NCBI GenBank assembly: GCA_002711995.1
Contig: PASN01000018.1
Span: forward strand, 1 to 64,000
Length of the DNA: 64,000 bases
Reading direction: 5' to 3'
Source: Halobacteriovoraceae bacterium
GTDB taxonomy: Bacteria; Bdellovibrionota; Bacteriovoracia; Bacteriovoracales; Bacteriovoracaceae
Shown here: piece by piece, positions 1 through 10,471 of the stretch
How the letters are laid out: the number at the start of each line of letters is the position of its first letter
How positions within the stretch are numbered: position 1 is the stretch's first letter
Notes under the pieces: generated by a model
Seen by the model: only the letters and a program-made list of their open reading frames with translations
What the model was told of the DNA's origin: nothing
Databases searched by the model: none
Position numbers and translations under genes: made by a program

Positions 1-168
1 ATAGAACCACTTTTTTCTGCCCCCATAGGACCACTTATTTCTGCCCCCATAGGACCACTTTTTTCTGCCCCCATAGGACCACTTATTTCTGCCCCCATAG
101 GACCACTTTTTTCTGCCCCCATAGGACCACTTTTCTCTGCCCCCATAGGACCACTTTTCCCAGCCAAA
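1..168. repeat. Tandem 24-bp repeat, seven copies, inside mnmE
   Basis: Seven head-to-tail 24-bp units start at positions 1, 25, 49, 73, 97, 121 and 145. They differ at few positions: A/T or C changes in the T-rich part, and a diverged last unit. The array reaches the window edge, so the true copy number is unknown. Because 24 is a multiple of three, the array is in frame with mnmE on the minus strand and encodes an octapeptide repeat of the type SGPMGAEK / SGPMGAEI. There are no spacers, so it is not a CRISPR array. The near identity of units suggests recent expansion by slippage. Confidence 0.97.
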
Positions 169-1322
169 TTGCTAATATTTAAATTACCAAAAAGCTGTGC
201 GTTTAAATCTTTAAAGTTAAATTCGGATAGATTAACAAGCTCAGATTCATTCACTAGTGTTTGAAAGCTATCAATCGAGAAAAGGTTCTCCAGTGCATCT
301 TTAAACCCTTCCAGATCGGAATGGGTGACAATTACAACATCAAAGACAACATCATTTAAAATTTCAAAATATTTGGGATTAAATTCAAAAGGGTTAACTA
401 ATAAGATCTTTAGAAATCCACTCTCTACTAAATCTAGGGCACGCTTAACGCCCTCCATTTCAATTTTGTCTTTGGACTGACGTATACCAGCGGTATCAAC
501 AAGTCTAAAATTAATGCCCTCGAGATTAACCGTTTCAGTTATAAAGTCCCTGGTGGTTCCAGCGATATTAGTTACAATTGATCTCTCTTCGCCTAAAAGT
601 GCATTAAAAAATGTGCTTTTACCTGAATTGGGCTGTCCCACAAGAACAATTTCGGGATTTAATAATTTGGAACTATCTCCCCTAACTCTTCTTTCTAGAC
701 GTTTAATACTATCAATAAGCAATGAGAAACTTTCTTCTAATTGCCTATTCCCCTCCTCTTCACCAATGTCTTCCAAGAAATCAATTGATAGCTCAACACT
801 TGACCGGTGATTAAGATACTTCTTGTGCAAATCCAAATAGCTTTTTTGTAGTCCCCCATTCATTAAGGAAAAACCTTGTTGTAGAGAGAAAGCCGAATTT
901 GCATTTAATAATAGATCAAGGCCTTCGATTTGAGAGAGGTTAAGCTTTTTGTTTTTAAGTGCTCTATATGAGAATTCACCAGGCTGTGCCAATCGAAAGT
1001 TAGTTTCCTCTGTAAAAAGATCTAAAATCCTATCAACATTTAGGGTGTTCCCATGTACAGAGAGTTCTAGAACATTCTCTCCATTATAGCTGTTAGGCCC
1101 TTTGAAGAATACTGCCACCACCTGATCTACTAATTCACCATTGTGGATCAGATCGCAATAGTGTGCCTTTCTGGCTTTGATATTTTTTACTGGAATGGAA
1201 AGAAATTTGGAAAAGATACTAAGGTCTTTAAAGCCTGAAAAGCGGATAACCGCTATTGCACAGTTGGAAGTGTTCCCACTACTACAAGCTACAATAGGGC
1301 TATCATCATATAGAAATTGCAT
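1..1322 (-). CDS. mnmE: MnmE (TrmE) tRNA-modification GTPase, 3' end beyond window, with octapeptide-repeat C-terminus
   Basis: MnmE works with MnmG to modify the wobble uridine of certain tRNAs (cmnm5U). At least 440 codons are visible and the frame is still open at the edge. The N-terminal folate-binding domain covers about residues 1-120 and the helical domain follows. The G domain has G1 GQPNSGKST (229-237), G2 TTRD (256-259), G3 DTAG (276-279) and a weak G4 THSD (333-336) instead of NKxD. From residue 390 on, where the last helices and the C-terminal Cys-x-Gly-Lys motif normally sit, the protein becomes an SGPMGAEK repeat. The start ATG lies 2 bp after the yidC stop, consistent with coupling. 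Whether a normal C-terminus follows outside the window cannot be seen. Confidence 0.93.
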   Translation of the reverse strand, partial: MQFLYDDSPIVACSSGNTSNCAIAVIRFSGFKDLSIFSKFLSIPVKNIKARKAHYCDLIHNGELVDQVVAVFFKGPNSYNGENVLELSVHGNTLNVDRILDLFTEETNFRLAQPGEFSYRALKNKKLNLSQIEGLDLLLNANSAFSLQQGFSLMNGGLQKSYLDLHKKYLNHRSSVELSIDFLEDIGEEEGNRQLEESFSLLIDSIKRLERRVRGDSSKLLNPEIVLVGQPNSGKSTFFNALLGEERSIVTNIAGTTRDFITETVNLEGINFRLVDTAGIRQSKDKIEMEGVKRALDLVESGFLKILLVNPFEFNPKYFEILNDVVFDVVIVTHSDLEGFKDALENLFSIDSFQTLVNESELVNLSEFNFKDLNAQLFGNLNISNLAGKSGPMGAEKSGPMGAEKSGPMGAEISGPMGAEKSGPMGAEISGPMGAEKSGS

Positions 1323-1324
1323 CA

Positions 1325-2797
1325 CTAAACGCGTTTATAAACATACAGTTGCTGTGCCATACCCATAATCGTAGAAACTACAATATATAGCGTAAGACCT
1401 GCAGGGAAATCTTTCATAAATATGGCAAAAATCAGTGGCATAAATAGCATGACTTTTTTCTGCATTGGATCACTTACGGTAGATGGCATTAGTTTTTGAT
1501 TAAGCACCATCGCTAATCCCATCAGCACAGGTAAAACATAATATGGATCCTTTTCGGAAAGATCCTGAATCCAAAAGTAAAATGGAGCATCCACTAGTTC
1601 AACAGAGCTGTATAGAACCCTATAGAAAGCAAAGAAAACTGGCATTTGTAAAAGCATTGGTAAACATCCACCTAGAGGATTAGCTCCTGCACGCTTAAAT
1701 AGTGCCATAGTCTCTTGTTGCATCTTTTGCGGGTTGTCCTTGTACTTCTCCCTAAGCTTAGTAAGGTCAGGTTGAATTTCCTGCATCTTCTTCATTGATT
1801 TAAAGGATTTGTATTGAAGTGGAAACGTTAGCATTCGAATAATAATAGTAAGTAGAATGATAGAGATTCCGTAATTTGGGAAAATTGAATAGAAAAATTG
1901 TAATCCACGCAATATTGGAACTGCAATTACGGCCCAAATCCCAAAATCAATAGATTGCTGTAAGTTGTTTCCTAAAGCCCCTAAATGATCATATTCTTTT
2001 CTTACAAATATTTGTTGAAAATCTAAGTTAAGAGTCTTCTCAGGGCTTCTTAAAATAAAGGAGCCTGCTTCGTTTGTCTTGTAAACGAGCAGTTTTTTAT
2101 CTTTGAAAACATTGGCAAATAAATGATAATCGTTCTCTACGTTAGCGTAGCGAAGAGTAGCATCCCCTCTCTCATCACTTTCAAGCCCTAAGGTGTTAAA
2201 CTCGTCAGAATAATAGCCAAATTGTTTTTGAACCGCTCCACCCATGGCCATCAGACCACCTGGACCGTCTTCATCGATGCTTTCGGTGAATACGAATTTA
2301 TAACCAAATGGCTTTGAAGATGAAATTGAGTACTCAAGATACCCTTTATCGTTAACTGTTACTATGCCCGAAAGACCAACAGCACTTTGAAATTCAGCCC
2401 TGTCTTTCTCAACATTAATAAATTCGAAATTAATTGCTTCATACTCACCATTAAGAAGAAATTGAACAGTATTGTTTTTAGTAGTGAAGAAGTTTTGAAA
2501 TTTAGTTCCAGTCTCTTTGTAAGTGCCATCAACTACTGATAGTTGGCTATCAATAGTGTAACTATTAAGATTATTTTCCAGCGTTATCTCGCTTAAAGGA
2601 GCTTGTTTTTGGGTTGATTGAGATACTGTTCCAGTATTGGGCTTCTGAGCACTACTTTTGGTGTTCGTTTCAACATTTGTATCGGTAGAGTTTGCGGTTT
2701 CGTATGTTTGAGGTGGTGCGAAGAAATATTGCCATCCAAATAATATCAATCCTGATAGTACAACTGCTAATAAAGCCCGTTTCTGATCTTGTGCCAT
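1325..2797 (-). CDS. yidC: Membrane protein insertase YidC
   Basis: YidC inserts and folds inner-membrane proteins, alone or with SecYEG. This 490-residue protein has the Gram-negative architecture: an N-terminal membrane segment at about residues 7-26, a low-complexity Ser/Thr/Asn linker, a periplasmic P1 domain to about residue 280, then the conserved five-helix 60 kDa inner-membrane protein domain. Arg in PILRGLQFF is in the expected place for the conserved positive residue of the hydrophilic groove. The ATG is preceded by AAGGA at good spacing. It lies in the rpmH-rnpA-yidC-mnmE operon. The small yidD gene usually found between rnpA and yidC is absent; only 55 bp separate them. Confidence 0.97.
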   Translation of the reverse strand: MAQDQKRALLAVVLSGLILFGWQYFFAPPQTYETANSTDTNVETNTKSSAQKPNTGTVSQSTQKQAPLSEITLENNLNSYTIDSQLSVVDGTYKETGTKFQNFFTTKNNTVQFLLNGEYEAINFEFINVEKDRAEFQSAVGLSGIVTVNDKGYLEYSISSSKPFGYKFVFTESIDEDGPGGLMAMGGAVQKQFGYYSDEFNTLGLESDERGDATLRYANVENDYHLFANVFKDKKLLVYKTNEAGSFILRSPEKTLNLDFQQIFVRKEYDHLGALGNNLQQSIDFGIWAVIAVPILRGLQFFYSIFPNYGISIILLTIIIRMLTFPLQYKSFKSMKKMQEIQPDLTKLREKYKDNPQKMQQETMALFKRAGANPLGGCLPMLLQMPVFFAFYRVLYSSVELVDAPFYFWIQDLSEKDPYYVLPVLMGLAMVLNQKLMPSTVSDPMQKKVMLFMPLIFAIFMKDFPAGLTLYIVVSTIMGMAQQLYVYKRV

Positions 2798-2852
2798 TTA
2801 TGATTTTCCTTGATTAAGATTTCGCATTTTCTATCAAAGAATTTAAGAAAAG

Positions 2853-3209
2853 TCATGAATTGGAAATTAATTTAAATCCATTATTTAAGTCGGTTTCGAG
2901 CTTTAATAATGCATTCTCTACAGTCTTAAAGCGTCTTTTATTAAGAACAATAACGATATCTCTGTTTAGGTCCTTATAGTCACTATGACGAAAGAATTCC
3001 CTTATCTTTCTCTTTAAAAGATTTCTTTTAACGGCATTACAATTTTTTGATGAAATAGATATACCGATTCTGGTCTTACCGTCAGATTTTAAAGACGGTT
3101 TATGGAAAAACAAAAAAAGACCGCTTTTTGCAAATGAAGCATTCTCCTTTAGATACGAGAAGTCATTTGCACTAAGCAGTCTATTATTTTTTGAAAATTT
3201 GAAATTCAA
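2853..3209 (-). CDS. rnpA: Ribonuclease P protein component
   Basis: This is the protein subunit of RNase P, which helps the catalytic RNA cleave the 5' leader from pre-tRNAs. The 118-residue basic protein carries the family RNR signature as AVKRNLLKRKIREFFR and the usual N-terminal xxRLLSANDFSYL-type segment. Its start lies 4 bp after the rpmH stop without a clear Shine-Dalgarno, so translational coupling to rpmH is likely. The length is normal for the family. Confidence 0.96.
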   Translation of the reverse strand: MNFKFSKNNRLLSANDFSYLKENASFAKSGLFLFFHKPSLKSDGKTRIGISISSKNCNAVKRNLLKRKIREFFRHSDYKDLNRDIVIVLNKRRFKTVENALLKLETDLNNGFKLISNS

Positions 3210-3213
3210 AGAA

Positions 3214-3366
3214 TTATTTAGTTCCAGTGGTAACGCTTAAACGCTTTCTACCTTTCTTTCTTCTGGCCTTAATTACATTTTTTCCGCCAGGAGAGCTCAT
3301 TCTTTTAAGAAATCCGTGCTTTCTAAGTCTTTTTACTTTCTTTGGTTGCCAAGTTCTTTTACTCAT
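3214..3366 (-). CDS. rpmH: Ribosomal protein L34
   Basis: The 50-residue, strongly basic protein starts [19 protein letters not shown] and contains [10 protein letters not shown] near the end, which is the L34 pattern. It is a component of the large ribosomal subunit. The position (divergent from dnaA and first in the rpmH-rnpA-yidC-mnmE operon) is the classic origin-proximal arrangement. The start is the ATG at 3366; an AGGAAT-type ribosome-binding site lies just upstream on the minus strand. Confidence 0.97.
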   Translation of the reverse strand: MSKRTWQPKKVKRLRKHGFLKRMSSPGGKNVIKARRKKGRKRLSVTTGTK

Positions 3367-3403
3367 ATGCAATTCCTATTTTTAAGTTCTAAAGGTTGTT
3401 ATA

Positions 3404-3430
3404 TTTATAGGATAAAGCGCTCTGGGTCAA
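3404..3430 (-). promoter_or_regulatory. Candidate sigma70-type promoter for rpmH operon
   Basis: On the minus strand, TTGACC (3430-3425) is followed by TATAAATA (from 3409). The spacer is 15 bp to TATAAA or 17 bp to TAAATA. It lies 38-64 bp upstream of the rpmH ATG, in the divergent interval with dnaA. This is a consensus match only, with no experimental support. Confidence 0.45.
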
Positions 3431-3480
3431 TATAAATGATTGAAATACTCCTAAAAATTTTTAAGTCTATTGAAATTGAC

Positions 3481-3509
3481 TTTTCCACATGCTAATTTCC
3501 TTTTCCACA
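3481..3509 (+). promoter_or_regulatory. Two DnaA-box-like sites upstream of dnaA
   Basis: Two copies of TTTTCCACA occur at 3481-3489 and 3501-3509, spaced 20 bp apart, immediately upstream of the dnaA ribosome-binding site. They differ by one base from the TTATCCACA consensus. DnaA is known in many bacteria to repress its own promoter through such sites, so autoregulation is a reasonable inference. The rest of the 171-bp rpmH-dnaA interval shows only the rpmH promoter candidate. Confidence 0.6.
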
Positions 3510-3537
3510 CACACAAGAGCTAGAGGGAAAACCAGTT

Positions 3538-5247
3538 ATGTCAGAGAATTTTCCAATCAATCACTTTTTTACACAAAAAAACGATAGTAATTTCAACAAC
3601 ATAAACCAAAAAGCAGACATTTTCGAAAAAGAACCAGTAGGAAATGACTTTTTAACAAGGTCATTCAACACAGCCGACCTAGGTGACAAAAATTTGACTA
3701 ACAGTCAAACAAATGACACCCAAAATGAAACTGAGATGGAGCTAGAAGAGCTAAAAAGCATTACCGATGAGATACTAGCTATTTTGAAAGACAATATTCA
3801 GCCTCATAAGTTCAAAACCTACTTCCAAAACACATTTACCGTGTCTTCTTTAGATGGCGACCATGTAGGTTTTTCAGTTACCACACCTTTCATAAAGAAA
3901 ATGATCGAGAACTTTTACTATCTTGCTTTAAAGCAAGCGGTCCAAGAGCTCTTAGGCTCTGAATACCAAATTTCCATTAATGTTATGAATAGTAAAAGAA
4001 GCTTATCATCTAACAATGCGAACATTCTCAATAGCGTAAATGAATCCAAAAAGATTAGCTTCACAGATGAAGTCTTTGGGAACACAAAGCCTCAAGAAAA
4101 GGTTTCAAACTCTGTAAGATCCACTTCTTTCAAAATTGGCAATCCACCTCAAACAAAGAATGAAATTATTGATGAAGTAAATAGTGAAGTTAGGAAAACT
4201 TTAAACAATAGCTTTGGACATAAAATTGATGGGAAAAAATCTTTTAGCAATTTTATTGTTGGTCCATCCAATAATATGGCACACGCTTTCTCTGTAGCAG
4301 TTGCAAAAGAGCCAGGAAGAGTTTACCCACAACTTTATATTTACGGGAATTCTGGCCTTGGAAAGACTCACCTACTGCATGCGATTTGCAATCATATAAA
4401 GGAAAGTAACCCTAGGTTTAGAATTTGCCTTACAACAGCCACTGACTTCATGTCTGAAATGATCATGGCCATTCAAAACAATAAATCAGGACAGGATAGA
4501 TTCGCTGAGTTTAGAAGGAAATACACTGACTTGGTTGACGTCTTAATAATTGATGACATACATGAGCTTCAAGGCAAGGCCAGAACCCAAGCTGAATTCT
4601 TTCATGTGTTCAATGAGCTGCAAGCTAAGAAAAAACAACTAATTTTTACCTCCGACAAGCCACCTAAGGAAATTGACAAGTTGGAAGATAGAATTAGAAC
4701 AAGGTTAAACTCTGCCCTATTAGTGGACATTCAACAACCTGACTTAGAGACGAGGATTGCAATTTTAAAGAAAAAGGCATTTGAGAAAGACATCTTTCTT
4801 GATGATGAAGTCATAAATCTAATAGCAAGCTCCGTTAAGAGCAACGTAAGAGAGCTCGAAGGCAAGCTTGTGAAGCTAGGAGCATATTCTGACTTAATGA
4901 ACGTTGACATCGACTTAGAAATCGCTAAACAACAGTTAAACCTACATAACTTTTCAGAAGAAAAGGTCTTAGACATTACAGGTATCACAGAGGCCGTAGC
5001 CGCCTATTTCTCCCTTCCTCTGGGCGACATTAGAGGAAAGACTAGAAAAAAAGAGGTTGCTCTTGCAAGGCATATAGCGATGCATATGAGCCATAAAATT
5101 TTAAAGCTCACTCTTGAAGAGATTGGAGACTACTTTGACAATAGAGATCACTCTACAGTCATACATGGTGTTAAGAAAATAGAGGACCTTTCCAAAAGGG
5201 ATTCTAAGATTACGCAACAGATTTATGAGATAGAATCGAAGTTGTAA
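3538..5247 (+). CDS. dnaA: Chromosomal replication initiator DnaA with long N-terminal extension
   Basis: DnaA binds origin boxes and opens the duplex. The 569 residues include domain I at about 68-140 (LEELKSITDEI onward), a linker, an AAA+ domain with Walker A GNSGLGKTH and Walker B LIIDDIH, sensor segments, and domain IV with the signature RDHSTVIHGVKKI. The first 66 residues, rich in Asn, Thr and Gln, lie before domain I and are not part of the usual family. The chosen ATG has an AGAGGGA ribosome-binding site. An internal ATG at codon 67 (3736) sits exactly at the domain I boundary but lacks a clear site, so the longer form is preferred. A strong terminator follows at 5273. Confidence 0.97.
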   Translation: MSENFPINHFFTQKNDSNFNNINQKADIFEKEPVGNDFLTRSFNTADLGDKNLTNSQTNDTQNETEMELEELKSITDEILAILKDNIQPHKFKTYFQNTFTVSSLDGDHVGFSVTTPFIKKMIENFYYLALKQAVQELLGSEYQISINVMNSKRSLSSNNANILNSVNESKKISFTDEVFGNTKPQEKVSNSVRSTSFKIGNPPQTKNEIIDEVNSEVRKTLNNSFGHKIDGKKSFSNFIVGPSNNMAHAFSVAVAKEPGRVYPQLYIYGNSGLGKTHLLHAICNHIKESNPRFRICLTTATDFMSEMIMAIQNNKSGQDRFAEFRRKYTDLVDVLIIDDIHELQGKARTQAEFFHVFNELQAKKKQLIFTSDKPPKEIDKLEDRIRTRLNSALLVDIQQPDLETRIAILKKKAFEKDIFLDDEVINLIASSVKSNVRELEGKLVKLGAYSDLMNVDIDLEIAKQQLNLHNFSEEKVLDITGITEAVAAYFSLPLGDIRGKTRKKEVALARHIAMHMSHKILKLTLEEIGDYFDNRDHSTVIHGVKKIEDLSKRDSKITQQIYEIESKL

Positions 5248-5272
5248 AAATTTTTAAACATTTTATATACAT

Positions 5273-5303
5273 AAAGCGGCTTACTTTAAGCCGCTTTTTT
5301 TTT
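5273..5303 (+). terminator. Rho-independent terminator after dnaA
   Basis: A perfect 9-bp stem (AAAGCGGCT, 5273-5281, with AGCCGCTTT, 5289-5297) has a 7-nt loop and is followed by a run of T. It lies 26 bp past the dnaA stop and separates dnaA transcription from the origin region. Confidence 0.9.
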
Positions 5304-5329
5304 ATTATGGATAGGCAAAATGGGTAGTC

Positions 5330-5700
5330 ACATCCCCTTTTCAACAAATCCACACTGTGTGGAAAACTTTTTTTGTAGAAAACACTTTTCCTTTTCCACA
5401 ATATGGAAAACTTGTTGATAAGTTGTATAAAAAAAACGAAAAGACATGGCGCTTTCAAATCAAATTTAATTATATGTTGAAAACTATGTGGATAAGGCGT
5501 TGAAAACTTTTTATTTAAGAGAAAATAATAAGAATATACGCGCTAAATAGATTTTTATTAGAAACTTTTCAAGGCAACCATGGAAAACTTCATACACTAA
5601 GTCACCGAATTTACTCACTTATCCCAACTTATTAACAATCCACATCTCTTATAATAATCAATTATATATATATATATAAAGATATATAAGAAAAGCTTCG
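5330..5700. other. Probable chromosomal replication origin (oriC)
   Basis: The 520-bp gap between dnaA and dnaN carries no gene. It has one perfect DnaA box (TGTGGATAA, 5487-5495, reverse orientation). Near matches are AAATCCACA (5346-5354), TGTGGAAAA (5358-5366), TTTTCCACA (5392-5400), TATGGAAAA (5402-5410), TTATCCCAA (5619-5627) and CAATCCACA (5636-5644). The 5346-5366 pair is an inverted repeat around CACACTGTGTG. An alternating AT tract at 5660-5690 is a good candidate unwinding element, placed next to the last boxes and toward dnaN. Gene order on both sides is the standard bacterial origin context. Exact borders are approximate. Confidence 0.85.
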
Positions 5701-5767
5701 CTAATCCTGTCTTGCAAAACTATTGTTTTTCGGCTTATAACCTGTATTGAAAAGGTAGAGTGACTTT

Positions 5768-6883
5768 ATGAAAATAAATATTAATTCAAGTGTTTTAAGA
5801 GATGGTTTAAACAAGGTTTTGACCGTAATTGATAAAAAGAATGCAAGACCAATTCTTACAAATTGCTTAATCAATGCTGAGAACGGAAGACTAGAGCTAA
5901 TTGCTACAGACCTTGAAGTTACAGCCAAGGTTATTTTAGATTCAAAAATTTCAGAAGACGGAAGCTTTTGCATTAATACAAAAAACTTTCATGAGATTCT
6001 AAAAGAGCTACCTAACGCAGATGTTGAAATGGATATTAATCAAGAAAATAATATCCTAGAACTTAGTTGTGAAAAAATTAATTACTCTCTTTTGATAACT
6101 AATTCTGATGAATATCCACAAGTTAACTTTGAAAATAGTGGAAAACCCTTTCAATTAAAATCTAGAGACTTCTCAAATATTATAGCAAAGACATCTCACG
6201 CGATCTCAAATGACGAGACTAGAATTAACCTAAACGGTATATATGCCCAACAGATCGATGGCAAATTAAGAACAGTTGCCATTGATGGACATAGACTTGC
6301 CCTTTTAGATGTGCATGACTTTCAATCTGATAATCAAAGCTTAATGGATGGAGTGATCATTCCTAGAAAGGGTATATCGGAAATTAAAAAGATTGCTGAT
6401 GCTTTTGCAGAAAGTACTCTAACAGTATCTTTGGATGAGTCATTTCTTTATCTTTCAGCGAATGATGAATATTTCCTCTCTGTTAGACTAATAGCTAGAG
6501 AATACCCTAAGTATCAAACTGTAATCCCATCTAAGACTTCTTATTCAATGATTGTGGATAAAAACGCCCTTTTAAATGCCGTTAAAAGAATCAAGATTCT
6601 ATCGAATGAGAAGACTAATGGAATAAAAGTTGGGGTTTCCAACGGTCTTTTAACAGTCTCAGCAAACCACCCTTCCCTAGGTCACGCTAAGGAAACTGTT
6701 CCTGTGGAATATGAAGGTGAAGAAATGGAAATTGGCTTCAATGCCAAGTATATGATTGAGTCGCTAATGGTTTTAGATGTTGATGAAGTTATTTATGAAT
6801 TCAACAACGAACTAAGTCCAGTTGTAGTCAGATCAGATGCTGAACCAGATTTTCTTGGAATAATAATGCCGCTAAAATTGTAG
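5768..6883 (+). CDS. dnaN: DNA polymerase III beta sliding clamp
   Basis: DnaN forms the ring that tethers polymerase III to DNA. The 371-residue length and threefold-domain pattern fit the family: MKININSSVLRDGLNKVLTV at the start, the AIDGHRLALLD segment in domain 2, and the C-terminal PVVVRSDAEPDFLGIIMPLKL-like tail ending in the MPL-x-L that closes the clamp. It begins just past the origin, and its stop is directly followed by the recF ATG with no spacer, so the two genes are coupled. Confidence 0.98.
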   Translation: MKININSSVLRDGLNKVLTVIDKKNARPILTNCLINAENGRLELIATDLEVTAKVILDSKISEDGSFCINTKNFHEILKELPNADVEMDINQENNILELSCEKINYSLLITNSDEYPQVNFENSGKPFQLKSRDFSNIIAKTSHAISNDETRINLNGIYAQQIDGKLRTVAIDGHRLALLDVHDFQSDNQSLMDGVIIPRKGISEIKKIADAFAESTLTVSLDESFLYLSANDEYFLSVRLIAREYPKYQTVIPSKTSYSMIVDKNALLNAVKRIKILSNEKTNGIKVGVSNGLLTVSANHPSLGHAKETVPVEYEGEEMEIGFNAKYMIESLMVLDVDEVIYEFNNELSPVVVRSDAEPDFLGIIMPLKL

Positions 6884-7984
6884 ATGGAGTTCTACAAGTT
6901 AGAGAAGTTACAAGTTGAAAATTTTCGAAACTTGAGCTCAGATACAATTGAATTTTCCCAGGCCATAAACTGTATCTTTGGCGAAAATGGAAATGGAAAA
7001 ACAAATATCTTAGAGGCAATATTTTTTCTCTGTAATAAGAAATCTTTCCGTAAAAATACGAGTTTTCCACAAATACTTAGCGTTGAAAGTGAAAAACCTG
7101 AAATATTATTTAATTCAGCTTGGCTCACAGACAACAATCAAAGGTTATCAATCTCTGGAAAAGTCTCTTCTGTTACCTCCTCATGGAACTTAAACTCTAG
7201 ACCTATCAAGTCAAAGCCTAAACTAGCTTCAGTCTTTATCAATCCATTTGATTCGTACGGCTTTCACACAACACCTTCATTTAGAAGGAACTGGGTTGAT
7301 CAGCATCTATCTTTGATATCTAAAGAATATAAGGATGTTTTAAGTAGATATAACCAGTCCCTAAAGTTCAGGAATCAGCTCTTATCCAAGAAACCCAGCA
7401 GTTACTTGCAACAGGTTGAGGCTATAGATGATCAACTGGCATATTACTCTAAGATTGTTACAGATTTAAGGATGGAGTTTGTTGAGCAATTAGGCCCTTA
7501 CTGCAAAATGACTTTTAAAATAATCTTCGAACAGGTTCATGATCTTCAGCTTCAACTGCAATCTGAGTTCATTGGATCCACCCAAGAAGAAATCCGTGAA
7601 TTTTATAGACAGAACTTAAAAAAGGACGACATTAATGGTCGCACAACCTATGGAATTCACTTGGATGATTATCTGTTTCTTTTCGATGGTTTCAATTCTT
7701 TTGAATTCTGCTCTTTAGGCCAACAAAAAATGAGCTATTTGAGCCTCATATTTGCCTATATAGAGCTTTTTAGATATAAATTTAGCTCCTACCCTATTGT
7801 GCTAATTGACGATGTTTCAGGGGAGTTGGATAGCCGTCGTTGGAAGAACTTAATTGAATACCTGGAAGCGAAAAACTTTCAGGTAATAATCACGACAGCG
7901 AATGAAAATTTTAAACAAGAATTGGAAAAAATAAAAAATTCCAACAAAATTTATGTTGATGGTGGATCAATAGGAAATCTTTAA
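6884..7984 (+). CDS. recF: DNA repair and gap-binding ATPase RecF
   Basis: RecF loads RecA at single-strand gaps together with RecO and RecR (recR is also in this window, at 46594). This is an SMC-like ATPase of 366 residues. It has Walker A GENGNGKTN near residue 35, the ABC-type signature region FCSLGQQKMSYLSL, Walker B PIVLIDDVSGELD, and the D-loop after it. The ATG touches the dnaN stop. Length and order (dnaA-dnaN-recF-gyrB) are typical. Confidence 0.97.
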   Translation: MEFYKLEKLQVENFRNLSSDTIEFSQAINCIFGENGNGKTNILEAIFFLCNKKSFRKNTSFPQILSVESEKPEILFNSAWLTDNNQRLSISGKVSSVTSSWNLNSRPIKSKPKLASVFINPFDSYGFHTTPSFRRNWVDQHLSLISKEYKDVLSRYNQSLKFRNQLLSKKPSSYLQQVEAIDDQLAYYSKIVTDLRMEFVEQLGPYCKMTFKIIFEQVHDLQLQLQSEFIGSTQEEIREFYRQNLKKDDINGRTTYGIHLDDYLFLFDGFNSFEFCSLGQQKMSYLSLIFAYIELFRYKFSSYPIVLIDDVSGELDSRRWKNLIEYLEAKNFQVIITTANENFKQELEKIKNSNKIYVDGGSIGNL

Positions 7985-10456
<2,472 letters not shown>

Positions 10457-10471
10457 GAGGATAGATAAAAA

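Noticed and set aside
1-168. Possible CRISPR array
   Set aside because: The 24-bp units are directly adjacent with no spacers, and they encode an in-frame peptide repeat within mnmE.
5210-5973. Two minus-strand frames (5210-5458 and 5701-5973) in and near the origin region
   Set aside because: They overlap dnaA or dnaN ends, the terminator and DnaA boxes, and have no recognisable product.
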